Assembly: GCA_019356535.1 (NCBI GenBank)
Contig: CP037918.1
Span: 1,178,001 to 1,242,000, forward strand
Reading direction: 5' to 3'
DNA length: 64,000 nt
Source of the DNA: Chromatiaceae bacterium
GTDB taxonomy: Bacteria; Pseudomonadota; Gammaproteobacteria; Chromatiales; Chromatiaceae
Shown one piece after another: positions 35,479 to 44,276 of this stretch. The notes under the pieces were generated by a model that saw only the letters and a program-made list of their open reading frames with translations, did not search any database and was not told the origin of the DNA. The position numbers and the translations under genes are program-made. The first letter of the stretch is position 1. Each line of letters starts with the position of its first letter.

Positions 35479-37251
35479 ATGTATTTCCGCACCTATCTTC
35501 TGGCCATGGCCTTGCTGGTTGTGGCCTGGTTGCCAGCGCCGGGGAGCGCGGCGTTCTGGGAGAAGGCCGTCATGCCCGGGGAGCTGACCCAGGCGCACGC
35601 CGAGATCGAGGCAGACTGTGACAGTTGCCATGAGAAATTCCGCAAGAAAGGTCAGGTTCGCAAGTGCCTGGCCTGTCATGAGCATGCCGATATCGCACGC
35701 GACATCGAGCGCAAGGAAGGTTTTCATGGCCGCCTGGGGCGCCTGGCCAGTGATGGCTGCGATACCTGTCATGGCGAGCACCTGGGCCGCGATGCCGATA
35801 TCGTGAACCTCGATCGTGCGGCGTTCGATCATTCACGGACCGATTTCGCCTTGAAGGGTGGGCATGTTGGCCTGTCGTGCAACGCCTGTCACGAGGAGGG
35901 GAAAAAGTTTCGCGACGCGCCCGGCGCTTGCATCGATTGCCACAAGTCGGACGATGCGCATGCCGGCAAGCTCGGCACGCAGTGTGCCGACTGTCACAGC
36001 GAAAGCGGTTGGCGCAAGGCGGAGTTCGATCACGACAAGACGGATTTCTCGCTGCGTGGCAAGCACAAGCAAGTGGCCTGCCTGCGCTGCCATGCAGGTA
36101 ATCACTACAAGGGTGTGCCCAAGACCTGCGTCGCCTGTCACCGGCAGAATGACGTGCACAACGGCGATTATGGCGAGCAGTGCCAGGAGTGTCACAGCAG
36201 CCGCAAGTGGGATGCCATCATCTTCGATCACGACAAGGAGACCGATTACCCATTGCGTGGCGCGCATCGCAAGGCCGCTTGTGATGGTTGTCACCAGGGC
36301 AACCTCAAGAAGAACAAGCCGAAGAAGCAGTGCGTCGCCTGCCACCGCAAGGATGACTGGCACAAGGGGCGTAACGGCGACAAGTGTGAGTCCTGTCATC
36401 GCGAGGACCGGTGGAGCAACACCCAGTTCGATCATTCGAAGACGCGTTTTCGCCTGACCGGCAAGCACCGTGACATCGAATGCGTCGCCTGTCACAAGGG
36501 GAACCCCCGTGACGAACGCAACCGACGCGCCTGCGAGTCCTGTCACCTGGCCGATGATGTGCACAAGGGCGGGGCAGGACCCCAGTGCGCGGATTGCCAC
36601 AGTCCGCAGGGCTGGAAGCAGGTGCGTTTCGACCACCAGCGCGACACGGGATTTGCGCTCAAGGGGCGTCATTCGAAACTGGAGTGCTTTGCTTGTCATC
36701 GCCAGGCGCCAAAGGCTGCGCCGCTGGCCACCAGTTGTTACGACTGCCACCGTGAGGACGATGTCCACAAGGGCGCCCAGGGGCGGCAGTGCGCGCGTTG
36801 CCACAACGAAAACGATTGGGCTGGACAAGTGCGCTTCGATCACGATCTCAGCGCGTTCCCGTTGATCGGCCAGCACGCGTTGGCCTCATGCGAGGCCTGT
36901 CACGAATCGAGCAATTTCAAAGACGCGTCGACCGAGTGCGTTGCCTGTCACAAGGAAGACGATGTGCACAGGCAGACACTGGGCAGGGATTGTGCCCTGT
37001 GTCACAACCCCAATGCCTGGAGTGCCTGGCTGTTCGACCACGACAAGCAGACCCGATTCAGGATCGAGGGTGCGCATCGCGAGCTGGTTTGCGCTGACTG
37101 TCACACGCGTGCGGTCGACGAGGTGGTGCAGTCGCGACAATGTGTCGCATGTCACGCGCAAGACGACGTACATGAAGGAGACTTCGGCAGGCGTTGTGAT
37201 CGCTGCCATGGACAGGACACCTTCAGAAATCCCGTATTCAATCATCCATGA
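35479..37251 (+). CDS. 24-heme c-type cytochrome
   Basis: A 590-residue secreted protein (signal LLAMALLVVAWLPAPGSAA) with 24 CxxCH motifs by direct count. After two N-terminal motifs the rest is built of a 66-residue triheme repeat occurring about seven times. Each unit runs CxxCH, then FDH, then F-x-L-x-G-x-H before the second CxxCH, then a third CxxCH followed by a D-D/N-V-H. The extra histidines can supply distal ligands, so most hemes are probably bis-His and low potential. There is no transmembrane anchor or lipobox, so it is probably periplasmic. Its stop overlaps the possible upstream start of the next cytochrome by ATGA. Confidence 0.95.
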   Translation: MYFRTYLLAMALLVVAWLPAPGSAAFWEKAVMPGELTQAHAEIEADCDSCHEKFRKKGQVRKCLACHEHADIARDIERKEGFHGRLGRLASDGCDTCHGEHLGRDADIVNLDRAAFDHSRTDFALKGGHVGLSCNACHEEGKKFRDAPGACIDCHKSDDAHAGKLGTQCADCHSESGWRKAEFDHDKTDFSLRGKHKQVACLRCHAGNHYKGVPKTCVACHRQNDVHNGDYGEQCQECHSSRKWDAIIFDHDKETDYPLRGAHRKAACDGCHQGNLKKNKPKKQCVACHRKDDWHKGRNGDKCESCHREDRWSNTQFDHSKTRFRLTGKHRDIECVACHKGNPRDERNRRACESCHLADDVHKGGAGPQCADCHSPQGWKQVRFDHQRDTGFALKGRHSKLECFACHRQAPKAAPLATSCYDCHREDDVHKGAQGRQCARCHNENDWAGQVRFDHDLSAFPLIGQHALASCEACHESSNFKDASTECVACHKEDDVHRQTLGRDCALCHNPNAWSAWLFDHDKQTRFRIEGAHRELVCADCHTRAVDEVVQSRQCVACHAQDDVHEGDFGRRCDRCHGQDTFRNPVFNHP

Positions 37252-37265
37252 TCAGAGGTATCGGT

Positions 37266-39650
37266 ATGAATCAGGCATCACGACTGGGTGCTGTCACCCG
37301 GCACATGAGACGGCTGGGAGTGGCGCTGGCAGTGCAGCTCGGTTTTCTGATGTTGTTTCTCCCGACGTCGGTCCTGGCTGCCCCCTCGAAAGCCTTCGAC
37401 CACTTCACCACGGGATATCCGCTGACGGGTGCGCACGCGCGCCTGGAATGCAGCTCCTGTCACATCCGTGGGCGTTTCAAGGGGACGCCCCAGCAGTGCA
37501 GTGCCTGTCACGACGGCATTCATGCACCGGGCAAGTCGCCTTCCCACGTCCCGAGCGTCGGGCAGTGCGACGATTGTCACAACGAACGGAACTTCAACGA
37601 GGCGGTGTTCGATCACAGCAATGCCACCGGCTCCTGCGTGAAGTGCCACAATGGTGTAGTCGCAATGGGCAAGCATGCCGGTCACATTGCGACTGCCGCA
37701 CCGTGCGAAACCTGTCACCGCACGTCGAGCTGGAGCAGTGTCCAGTTTGATCACTCCCAGGTAACGGGCACCTGTCAAAGCTGTCACAATGGCATCAAGG
37801 CCAGAGGCAAGCATGCGCGTCACATCCCGACGAGCGCAGACTGTGTCGAGTGCCACAGCACGGTCTCCTGGAGCAGCGGCCGCTTCGACCATGCCAATGT
37901 CTCGGGCAATTGCTCGACCTGCCACAATGGATCGACCGCGACGGGCAAGCGTGGCAACCATGTCATTACGACGGCTCAATGCGACACCTGCCATACCACC
38001 AAGGCCTGGGTGCCGGCGAATTTCGATCATTCCAAGGTCAATACCAGCCAGTGCAGCAGCTGCCATAACGGCATCCGTGCCACTGGAAAAACGCCCAATC
38101 ACGTGACGACCTCCGCCGACTGCAAGACGTGCCATACCACCAAGGCCTGGCTGCCGGCCGGCTTCGATCACAGCGGGGTCACCGGTTCGTGCAGCAGTTG
38201 TCACAACGGTACCCAGGCCACCGGCAAGCCGAACGGCCACATTCCGACCACGCAGCAGTGCGACACCTGTCATACCACCAGTGGTTGGCTTCCCACGCAC
38301 TTCGATCATCAGGGCGTGTCCGGCCAGTGCAGCAGTTGCCATAACGGCAGCACGGCCACGGGCAAGCCGGCCACACACGTGCCGACCACGGCGCAGTGCG
38401 ATACCTGCCACACGACCGGTGGCTGGAAGCCGGCACGCTTCGATCACTCGGGCGTGAGTGGCGCCTGCACGACCTGCCACAATGGTGCGATTGCCACGGG
38501 CAAGCCGGCCGCGCACATCCCCACCACGGCACAGTGCGACACCTGTCACTCGACCAAGGGATGGCTGCCGGCTGGCTTCGATCACGCCAATGTGACGCAG
38601 CCGTGCAGTACCTGCCACAACGGTAACTCGGCTACAGGCAAGCCGGCCACGCACGTGCCGACCACAGCCCAGTGCGATACCTGTCACAGCACCAAGGGCT
38701 GGACCCCGGCCAAGTTCGATCATTCCGGTGTGACCGGTGCCTGTGCGAGCTGCCACAATGGGGCAACGGCCACGGGCAAACCGGCCGGACACGTGGTGAC
38801 CAATTCGTCCTGTGACCTTTGTCATACGACCAAGGCCTGGACCCCGGCCAACTTCGATCACAGTGGCGTGACCGGCAGCTGCTCGACCTGCCATAACGGC
38901 AGCACGGCCACGGGCAAGCCGGCCACGCACGTGCCGACCACAGCCCAGTGCGATACCTGTCACAGCACCAAGGGCTGGACCCCGGCCAGGTTCGACCATT
39001 CCGGCGTGACCGGAAATTGCTCGAGTTGCCACAACGGCAGCACGGCTACCGGCAAGCCGAATGATCACGTGGCCACGACCGCGCAGTGCGATCTGTGTCA
39101 TACGACCAAGAGCTGGACGCCGGCCGGTTTCGATCACAGTGGCGTGACCGGCAGCTGCTCGAGTTGCCACAACGGCAGCACGGCTACGGGTAAACCGTCG
39201 ACACACATCCCGACCACGGCGCAGTGCGATTCGTGTCACACTACCAAGGGCTGGTTGCCGGCGCGCTTCGACCACAGTGGCGTCACTGGCAATTGCGCGA
39301 GCTGCCACAATGGCAGCACCGCCACGGGCAAGCCCTCGGGCCATTTCGTCACCAACCAGGATTGTGCGTCTTGTCACTCGACCAATGGATGGACACCGGC
39401 ACGCAACTATGTGCACAACAGCCCGAACTATCCCGATCATGGCCGGCTTGATTGCGTGGACTGCCATACCAGCAACAGCCAGACCATTCCCTGGCCCTTC
39501 CCGGCCTATGCTCCGGATTGTGCGGCCTGTCATGCCAAGGACTGGGAAGCGGGCCCGCACAAGGGTGCGAGCATCTCGCAACTGCGCAACTGCGCGGGTC
39601 TGTGTCACAAGTCCAAGCCGGAGCACAGTCCCAGAAAGAAAGACTGGTAA
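37266..39650 (+). CDS. 31-heme c-type cytochrome made of tandem diheme repeats
   Basis: A 794-residue secreted cytochrome with 31 canonical CxxCH motifs plus one final CAGLCH (CxxxCH) that might bind a 32nd heme. From about residue 80 to 680 it consists of thirteen 46-residue repeats. Each has CxxCH, a GW-x-P-x-x-FDH segment, a second CxxCHNG, ATGK and a further His (THVPTT). There are thus two hemes and two extra histidines per unit, fitting bis-His ligation. I chose ATG 37266 because AGAGG sits seven bases upstream; the ATG at 37248 has no ribosome site. A chain of this length would be long enough to span the periplasm or project from the cell. Confidence 0.93.
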   Translation: MNQASRLGAVTRHMRRLGVALAVQLGFLMLFLPTSVLAAPSKAFDHFTTGYPLTGAHARLECSSCHIRGRFKGTPQQCSACHDGIHAPGKSPSHVPSVGQCDDCHNERNFNEAVFDHSNATGSCVKCHNGVVAMGKHAGHIATAAPCETCHRTSSWSSVQFDHSQVTGTCQSCHNGIKARGKHARHIPTSADCVECHSTVSWSSGRFDHANVSGNCSTCHNGSTATGKRGNHVITTAQCDTCHTTKAWVPANFDHSKVNTSQCSSCHNGIRATGKTPNHVTTSADCKTCHTTKAWLPAGFDHSGVTGSCSSCHNGTQATGKPNGHIPTTQQCDTCHTTSGWLPTHFDHQGVSGQCSSCHNGSTATGKPATHVPTTAQCDTCHTTGGWKPARFDHSGVSGACTTCHNGAIATGKPAAHIPTTAQCDTCHSTKGWLPAGFDHANVTQPCSTCHNGNSATGKPATHVPTTAQCDTCHSTKGWTPAKFDHSGVTGACASCHNGATATGKPAGHVVTNSSCDLCHTTKAWTPANFDHSGVTGSCSTCHNGSTATGKPATHVPTTAQCDTCHSTKGWTPARFDHSGVTGNCSSCHNGSTATGKPNDHVATTAQCDLCHTTKSWTPAGFDHSGVTGSCSSCHNGSTATGKPSTHIPTTAQCDSCHTTKGWLPARFDHSGVTGNCASCHNGSTATGKPSGHFVTNQDCASCHSTNGWTPARNYVHNSPNYPDHGRLDCVDCHTSNSQTIPWPFPAYAPDCAACHAKDWEAGPHKGASISQLRNCAGLCHKSKPEHSPRKKDW
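37450..39370 (+). repeat. 138-bp tandem coding repeat within the 31-heme cytochrome
   Basis: The diheme repeats are also conserved as DNA: successive 138-base units share runs such as ACGGCAGCACGGC-ACGGGCAAGCC and TGCGATACCTGTCA. The units from about 38600 to 39330 are the most alike, which suggests recent duplication or homogenisation. Such tracts are prone to copy-number change and to assembly collapse. Confidence 0.85.
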
Positions 39651-39659
39651 AGCGGCCTC

Positions 39660-40142
39660 ATGCGCTGGATAAGGGTGGGTTGTTGCTGGCTCGCCGGCCT
39701 GATGGCGGGTCAGCACACCCTTGCCGGTACGGGTTCTCAGGGCCTCATTGACGAGGTGGTCGTTACCCGTTCTGCCGAATGTCACAGAATTGCCATTCGC
39801 TTGTACAGGCCGTTCATGGTGATCGGGCGATTGCCGCTGGGCGCGACAAGGTATTTCTATGTCTTCGGCCATGCATTGCCTGCGGGAGACGGGTCGTCTT
39901 CACGCGGGCAGATCAGCTTGTTCAGAGAGCGGGCCAACCTGTCTGGTTCGACGCCTGAGTGGCTCTTGTCGGTCGTTCATATCGCAGACATGCCTGGATT
40001 GCAGATGTTATTGGTCGAAGCCGATTCGCCAAGACCGTTTCGGCTGCTACCGCAACGGGATCCCAGAAAGGTGATCGTCGAGTCCCCGGTGGACCCCGGC
40101 TCTTCGGGATGTCCGCTGGAAGTGGAAAATGCAGGGGAGTAA
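39660..40142 (+). CDS. Small secreted protein of the cytochrome cluster
   Basis: A 160-residue protein with an N-terminal hydrophobic signal (VGCCWLAGLMAGQHTLAG), nine bases after the 31-heme gene and three bases before the barrel gene, so it is part of that operon. The mature part looks beta-rich (DEVVVTRSAECHRIAIRLYR, YFYVFGH, EWLLSVVHI, LQMLLVEA) and resembles the AMIN-like start of the next gene (both have VxVxx...RIxIRLxxPM-type strands). It has no CxxCH motif. A Cys at SAECH and one at SSGCP might form a disulphide. No family is recognised; a periplasmic partner of the barrel is the best guess. Confidence 0.7.
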   Translation: MRWIRVGCCWLAGLMAGQHTLAGTGSQGLIDEVVVTRSAECHRIAIRLYRPFMVIGRLPLGATRYFYVFGHALPAGDGSSSRGQISLFRERANLSGSTPEWLLSVVHIADMPGLQMLLVEADSPRPFRLLPQRDPRKVIVESPVDPGSSGCPLEVENAGE

Positions 40143-40145
40143 TCA

Positions 40146-42617
40146 ATGAGCAGCGACAAGAGGAAAGCCACAATCGCCGAGTATCTGTACAGGATCGGTA
40201 CGTTGTGGCTGCTGGTGGCCGCGGGTGCGGCACATGCCGCTTCCGTCTTCGAAGGTGTCACCGTGGAGCAGGAAGGTTCGCGTACCGTGGTACGCATCGT
40301 GTTTACTGCGCCCATGCGTTACCAGAACCACACGCCTGCAAGGGTGGGGCGCGAATTGCGGATCGTTGTGAAACCACTCGCCCCAGACGCCTTCCCCCAG
40401 AGTGCACTCTATGGCCGGGAGAGTCGGGGCTGGGGGGCGGATGAGCCGCACCCGTTGCGCAACCTGCGCTACGAGGGCACACGCACCACCGGATCGATAC
40501 TCACCCTGCAGTTTGCGCGCAGTATCGAGTTCAATGTCCGAAGCACGCCCGATCTCCGGAGTATCGTGGTGACCCTCCCCAGCAAAACGAAGAAAGAGGA
40601 GGTCACCCAGCCTGCGGACAAGACCTATTCGGAAGTGATGGGCAAGGCCCCGGCACAGGCGCCCGTCACCCGACCCGTGGCGCCAAAGGGACGTTATGTA
40701 CTGTATCTTCTTTCCGATACCCGCCCGATCGATACCACCAAGGTGAAGCGACCCGAGGGGTTTGCCGACAAGGAACTGTTCGTCAGTGAGGCGGATGTTC
40801 GTGGGCGTCACTGGTATCGGCTGACCCTGGGATATTTCAAGAGCAAGTCCGAAGCCAAGGCGGCTCGCTCGGCAATCAGCAAAAGCTACCCAAAGGCCTG
40901 GATCGGCTTGTCCCGACAGGCAGCCGCGGGCGCGACCATCACGAAGGCGGCAAGGACTGGAACGCTCTCCGGCAGGGACATGGGGCAGGTGATACAGGCT
41001 GGCCGCGATGCCATGACCGATGGCAAGTATCGTCGTGCCATTCGCTTGTTCACGGCGGTTCTCGAAGGTTCGGACCCGCGTTATCACCAGGAGGCGCTGG
41101 AATTGCTGGGTCTGGCCCGAGAGCGCCTGGGACAGTTGGCGCAGGCCAAGGCGGTGTACGAAAAGTATCTCCAGCGTTATCCCAAGGGGGATGACGCCGA
41201 CAGGGTGCGCCAGCGCCTGGCGGGTGTCTTGACGGCGACGCCTGGCGAGCGGGAGACGCAGGCGCTGGCAGCAGCGGAGAAGAAGGCAGCCAAGCGGCGT
41301 GAGCGGCCGGCGCGTTGGGAGTGGTATGGCAGTCTGTCTCAGGAATATTTCCGCGATCAGACGACTTCGGCGGACGATCCGGCGAATGTGTCGGTCAACT
41401 CGTCGCGCCTGACCTCCTCATTGGACATGACCACGCGTCGGCGCAGTGCGGATTACGATATCCGTACCCGTACCAATGTGCAGCACCAGCGCGATTTCAT
41501 CAGCAACAGCAAGCCGGACACCTATGCGATCTCCGACTTCTACCTGGAGGTCAAGCAAAAGGCCTCGGGCGCCAGACTGAAAGTGGGGCGCCAGCGACAG
41601 AACGGCAGTGGCGTGCTGGGCCGTTTCGATGGCCTGTTGGTCGGCTATCCGCTGAGCGATACCATCACGAGCAATTTCGTGGCAGGTTTTCCAGTGGATC
41701 TCAATGACAATACCAAGTTGCAGAAAGAGATCAGCTTCGCCGGTTTGAGCGCCGACATCACGCCGGTCGATTCCGACTGGAGTTACAACGTCTTCTTCAT
41801 CCAGCAACAGAACGATGGGGTCCTCGATCGTCGGGCGATAGGTGGCGAAGTACGCTATTTTTCGGACGACAAGTCGCTGTTTACCCAATTCGACTACGAC
41901 CTCTCCTATCGGGCGCTCAATATCTTTCTCACCCAGTTCAACTGGAACCTGACGGACCGTGACACGATTTACGCTACCTTCGATTCCCGACTGAGCCCGA
42001 CACTCACCACGGGCAATGCCTTGACAGGGCAGACTGCAAGAACGTTGGGAGGGTTGCTGTTGACCAATACCGAGTCCCAGGTACGCCAATTGGCCATCGA
42101 CCGCACGCCGCGCACTACGAGCGTGACGGTTGGTGGGTCGCATCGCTTGCGCGAGGATCTCCAGGTCAACGGAGACATCACGGCAACAAGGACGGGCAGT
42201 ACTCCGGCATCGGGTGGCGTGGCGGCAACGCCAGCGACCGACCTTGAATGGCTCTACAGCCTGCAATTCATTGGCAACGATCTGTTCAGCGACGGCGACA
42301 GCCTGATCCTGGGCCTGCGCTACAGCAACACGACACCGGCCAATATCTTTGCCTTCAACGTCGATGCGCGGCAGCCCCTGCCGCTCGGATGGCGGATCAA
42401 CCCCCGGGTGCTCGTGGAATATCGTTCGCCCAAGGGGACGGCTACCTCGAGGCGGACCCTGGTCAAGCCGTCGATTCGCGCCGAATACAAGTACTCTCGC
42501 AATCTTGAAATCAATCTGGAAGGCGGTATCGATTGGACGCGCGAGAACAATCCCACGACGGGCAACACGAGCAATCTCGGTTACTTCGTGTCGATGGGCT
42601 ATCGCTGGGACTTCTAG
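40146..42617 (+). CDS. Outer-membrane beta-barrel with AMIN-like, SPOR-like and TPR segments
   Basis: An 823-residue protein. The signal peptide ends near residue 31 (LLVAAGAAHAAS). An AMIN-like beta domain follows (about 32-140, GSRTVVRIVFTAPMRYQN), then a SPOR-like domain (about 178-260, GRHWYRLTLGYFKSKSEAKA), TPR-like repeats (about 275-360, GKYRRAIRLFTAVLEGSD and AKAVYEKYLQRYPKG), and from about 390 to the end a series of amphipathic strands. The last residues, MGYRWDF, show the C-terminal aromatic signature recognised by BamA. The barrel is about 430 residues, enough for 18-24 strands. Ending the operon after the cytochromes, it is the natural candidate for the porin of a porin-cytochrome conduit, although it is not visibly related to MtrB. 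Confidence 0.82.
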   Translation: MSSDKRKATIAEYLYRIGTLWLLVAAGAAHAASVFEGVTVEQEGSRTVVRIVFTAPMRYQNHTPARVGRELRIVVKPLAPDAFPQSALYGRESRGWGADEPHPLRNLRYEGTRTTGSILTLQFARSIEFNVRSTPDLRSIVVTLPSKTKKEEVTQPADKTYSEVMGKAPAQAPVTRPVAPKGRYVLYLLSDTRPIDTTKVKRPEGFADKELFVSEADVRGRHWYRLTLGYFKSKSEAKAARSAISKSYPKAWIGLSRQAAAGATITKAARTGTLSGRDMGQVIQAGRDAMTDGKYRRAIRLFTAVLEGSDPRYHQEALELLGLARERLGQLAQAKAVYEKYLQRYPKGDDADRVRQRLAGVLTATPGERETQALAAAEKKAAKRRERPARWEWYGSLSQEYFRDQTTSADDPANVSVNSSRLTSSLDMTTRRRSADYDIRTRTNVQHQRDFISNSKPDTYAISDFYLEVKQKASGARLKVGRQRQNGSGVLGRFDGLLVGYPLSDTITSNFVAGFPVDLNDNTKLQKEISFAGLSADITPVDSDWSYNVFFIQQQNDGVLDRRAIGGEVRYFSDDKSLFTQFDYDLSYRALNIFLTQFNWNLTDRDTIYATFDSRLSPTLTTGNALTGQTARTLGGLLLTNTESQVRQLAIDRTPRTTSVTVGGSHRLREDLQVNGDITATRTGSTPASGGVAATPATDLEWLYSLQFIGNDLFSDGDSLILGLRYSNTTPANIFAFNVDARQPLPLGWRINPRVLVEYRSPKGTATSRRTLVKPSIRAEYKYSRNLEINLEGGIDWTRENNPTTGNTSNLGYFVSMGYRWDF

Positions 42618-42864
42618 ATCACGCACGATGAACAGGTTGTCGGCGGCATCCTTGGCCACGCGGCCTGCGTGATTGGGCCTCACCGCCTCGTCGGCTCCGG
42701 CACGGTTGGCCTCGATGCCTGTCAGCCCCTCGCCACGGGTGATGATCAGACGCGGGCAGCCCGTGTTGCCCTCGATGGTGCTGCTGGCTCGGGAGCTGAC
42801 CGAGCAGGGGATGCGAACAGGCGAGTGACAGCTTAAGCTTGGGCCCCAAAGGAGGACACCACCG

Positions 42865-44241
42865 ATGAACTGTTCAGCAACCTTGAAAAGCATCGATCCC
42901 GCCACCGGAGAACAACTCGCCACCTGGGGCGTACTGGACGACACGGCACTCGAGCGCTCGCTGGCGCTGGCCTCGAGGGCCGCCGAGCACTGGAGTGGGC
43001 TGGCGGTCGAGCAGCGCTGTGCCGCGCTGTCTCGCCTGGCCGATGTCCTGGAATCGCAGCGCGAGCCTCTGGCGCGGCTGATCACGCAGGAGATGGGCAA
43101 GCTGCATGCCGAGGCGCTGGCAGAGATCGACAAGTGTGCCTGGGTCTGCCGTTACTACGCGGAACAGGCGCCGCAGATGCTGGCCGACCAGATCGTCGCC
43201 ACCGAGGCGCGGCGCAGCCTGGTCGCCTGCCAGCCGCTGGGTGCGGTGCTTGCGGTGATGCCCTGGAATTTCCCCTTCTGGCAGGTGTTCCGCGCCGCGG
43301 CCCCCATCCTGGCCGCAGGCAATGTGCTGGTGCTCAAGCATGCCTCGAATGTCACCGGTTGCGGTGAGGCGATCGCTCGTCTGTTCACCGAGGCCGGGTT
43401 TCCCGAGGGCGTCTTCGTGCACCTGCCGATCGAGGCGAGGCGCGTGGCCCGCGTGATCGCCGATCGCCGGGTGGCCGCGGTGACCCTGACCGGTAGCGAC
43501 ACGGCAGGGCGCGCGGTGGCGGCCGCCGCCGGCCAGGCGCTCAAGAAATGCGTGCTGGAACTCGGCGGCTCCGATCCCTTCGTGGTGCTCGAGGATGCGG
43601 ACCTGGAGCAGGCGGCCACCACCGCCGTGACCTCGCGCTTCATGAACTGCGGACAGAGCTGCATTGCCGCCAAGCGTTTCATCGTGCTCGATGCCGTGGC
43701 CGATGCCTTCACCGAGGCCTTCGTCGAAAAGACACGCAATCTGCAACCGGGGCCGCCGGCCGACCCCGGCAGCACCCTGGCACCCATGGCGCGCGCCGAT
43801 CTGCGCGACGAGCTGGCCGGCCAGGTGCAGGATGCAGTGAGCAAGGGGGCGCGCCGTCTGCTCGCGGGCGGGCCGGTGGAAGGCGAGGGCTGGTATTACC
43901 GCCCCGAGGTGTTGACCGATGTCACCCCGGACATGCGTGCCTGGCACGAAGAACTGTTCGGTCCGGTAGCGGTGATCTATCGCGTGCCCGACGAGGCCGA
44001 GGCACTGCGCCTGGCCAATGCTACTGCCTTTGGCCTGGGCGGCAGCGTGTGGACGGAAGACCGGGAACGGGGCGAGCAGCTGGCGCGCGGACTGAGCTGT
44101 GGCTGCGCCTTCGTCAACTCACTGGTGCGCAGCGACCCGCGCCTGCCCTTCGGCGGGATACGCGATTCCGGGTACGGGCGCGAGCTGTCACTGCTCGGTA
44201 TCCGGGAGTTCGTCAACCAAAAGACCTTGTGGATAGACTGA
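42865..44241 (+). CDS. gabD: NAD(P)-dependent succinate-semialdehyde dehydrogenase-type ALDH
   Basis: A 458-residue aldehyde dehydrogenase. The fold signatures are present: PWNFPFWQVFRAAAPILAAG (cofactor region), TGSDTAGRAVAAAAGQ, LELGGSDPFVVLEDADL with the catalytic Glu, NCGQSCIAAKRFIV with the catalytic Cys, and EELFGPVAVIYRV. Length and sequence fit the short GabD/Sad branch that oxidises succinate semialdehyde. AGGAGG lies seven bases before the ATG. It stands alone between the cytochrome operon and the membrane-protein operon; substrate specificity beyond the family is inferred. Confidence 0.85.
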   Translation: MNCSATLKSIDPATGEQLATWGVLDDTALERSLALASRAAEHWSGLAVEQRCAALSRLADVLESQREPLARLITQEMGKLHAEALAEIDKCAWVCRYYAEQAPQMLADQIVATEARRSLVACQPLGAVLAVMPWNFPFWQVFRAAAPILAAGNVLVLKHASNVTGCGEAIARLFTEAGFPEGVFVHLPIEARRVARVIADRRVAAVTLTGSDTAGRAVAAAAGQALKKCVLELGGSDPFVVLEDADLEQAATTAVTSRFMNCGQSCIAAKRFIVLDAVADAFTEAFVEKTRNLQPGPPADPGSTLAPMARADLRDELAGQVQDAVSKGARRLLAGGPVEGEGWYYRPEVLTDVTPDMRAWHEELFGPVAVIYRVPDEAEALRLANATAFGLGGSVWTEDRERGEQLARGLSCGCAFVNSLVRSDPRLPFGGIRDSGYGRELSLLGIREFVNQKTLWID

Positions 44242-44276
44242 CGGGGCGCTCGGGAGCTTCTGAACGCGACCACGCC

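Noticed and set aside
37450-39370. CRISPR-like periodic repeats
   Set aside because: The 138-base period is continuous coding repeat without unique spacers or cas genes.
37278-39872. Open frame of 864 codons on the minus strand
   Set aside because: It is the exact antisense of the repetitive 31-heme cytochrome; the repeats lack stops on both strands, but only the plus frame has signal peptide, CxxCH motifs and ribosome site.
41418-43133. Minus-strand open frame across the barrel end and the 42618-42864 gap
   Set aside because: Mostly antisense to the barrel and aldehyde dehydrogenase genes. The gap part reads smoothly (for example TIEGNTGCPRLIITRGEGL) and might be a gene scrap, but I recognise no family and no intact end.
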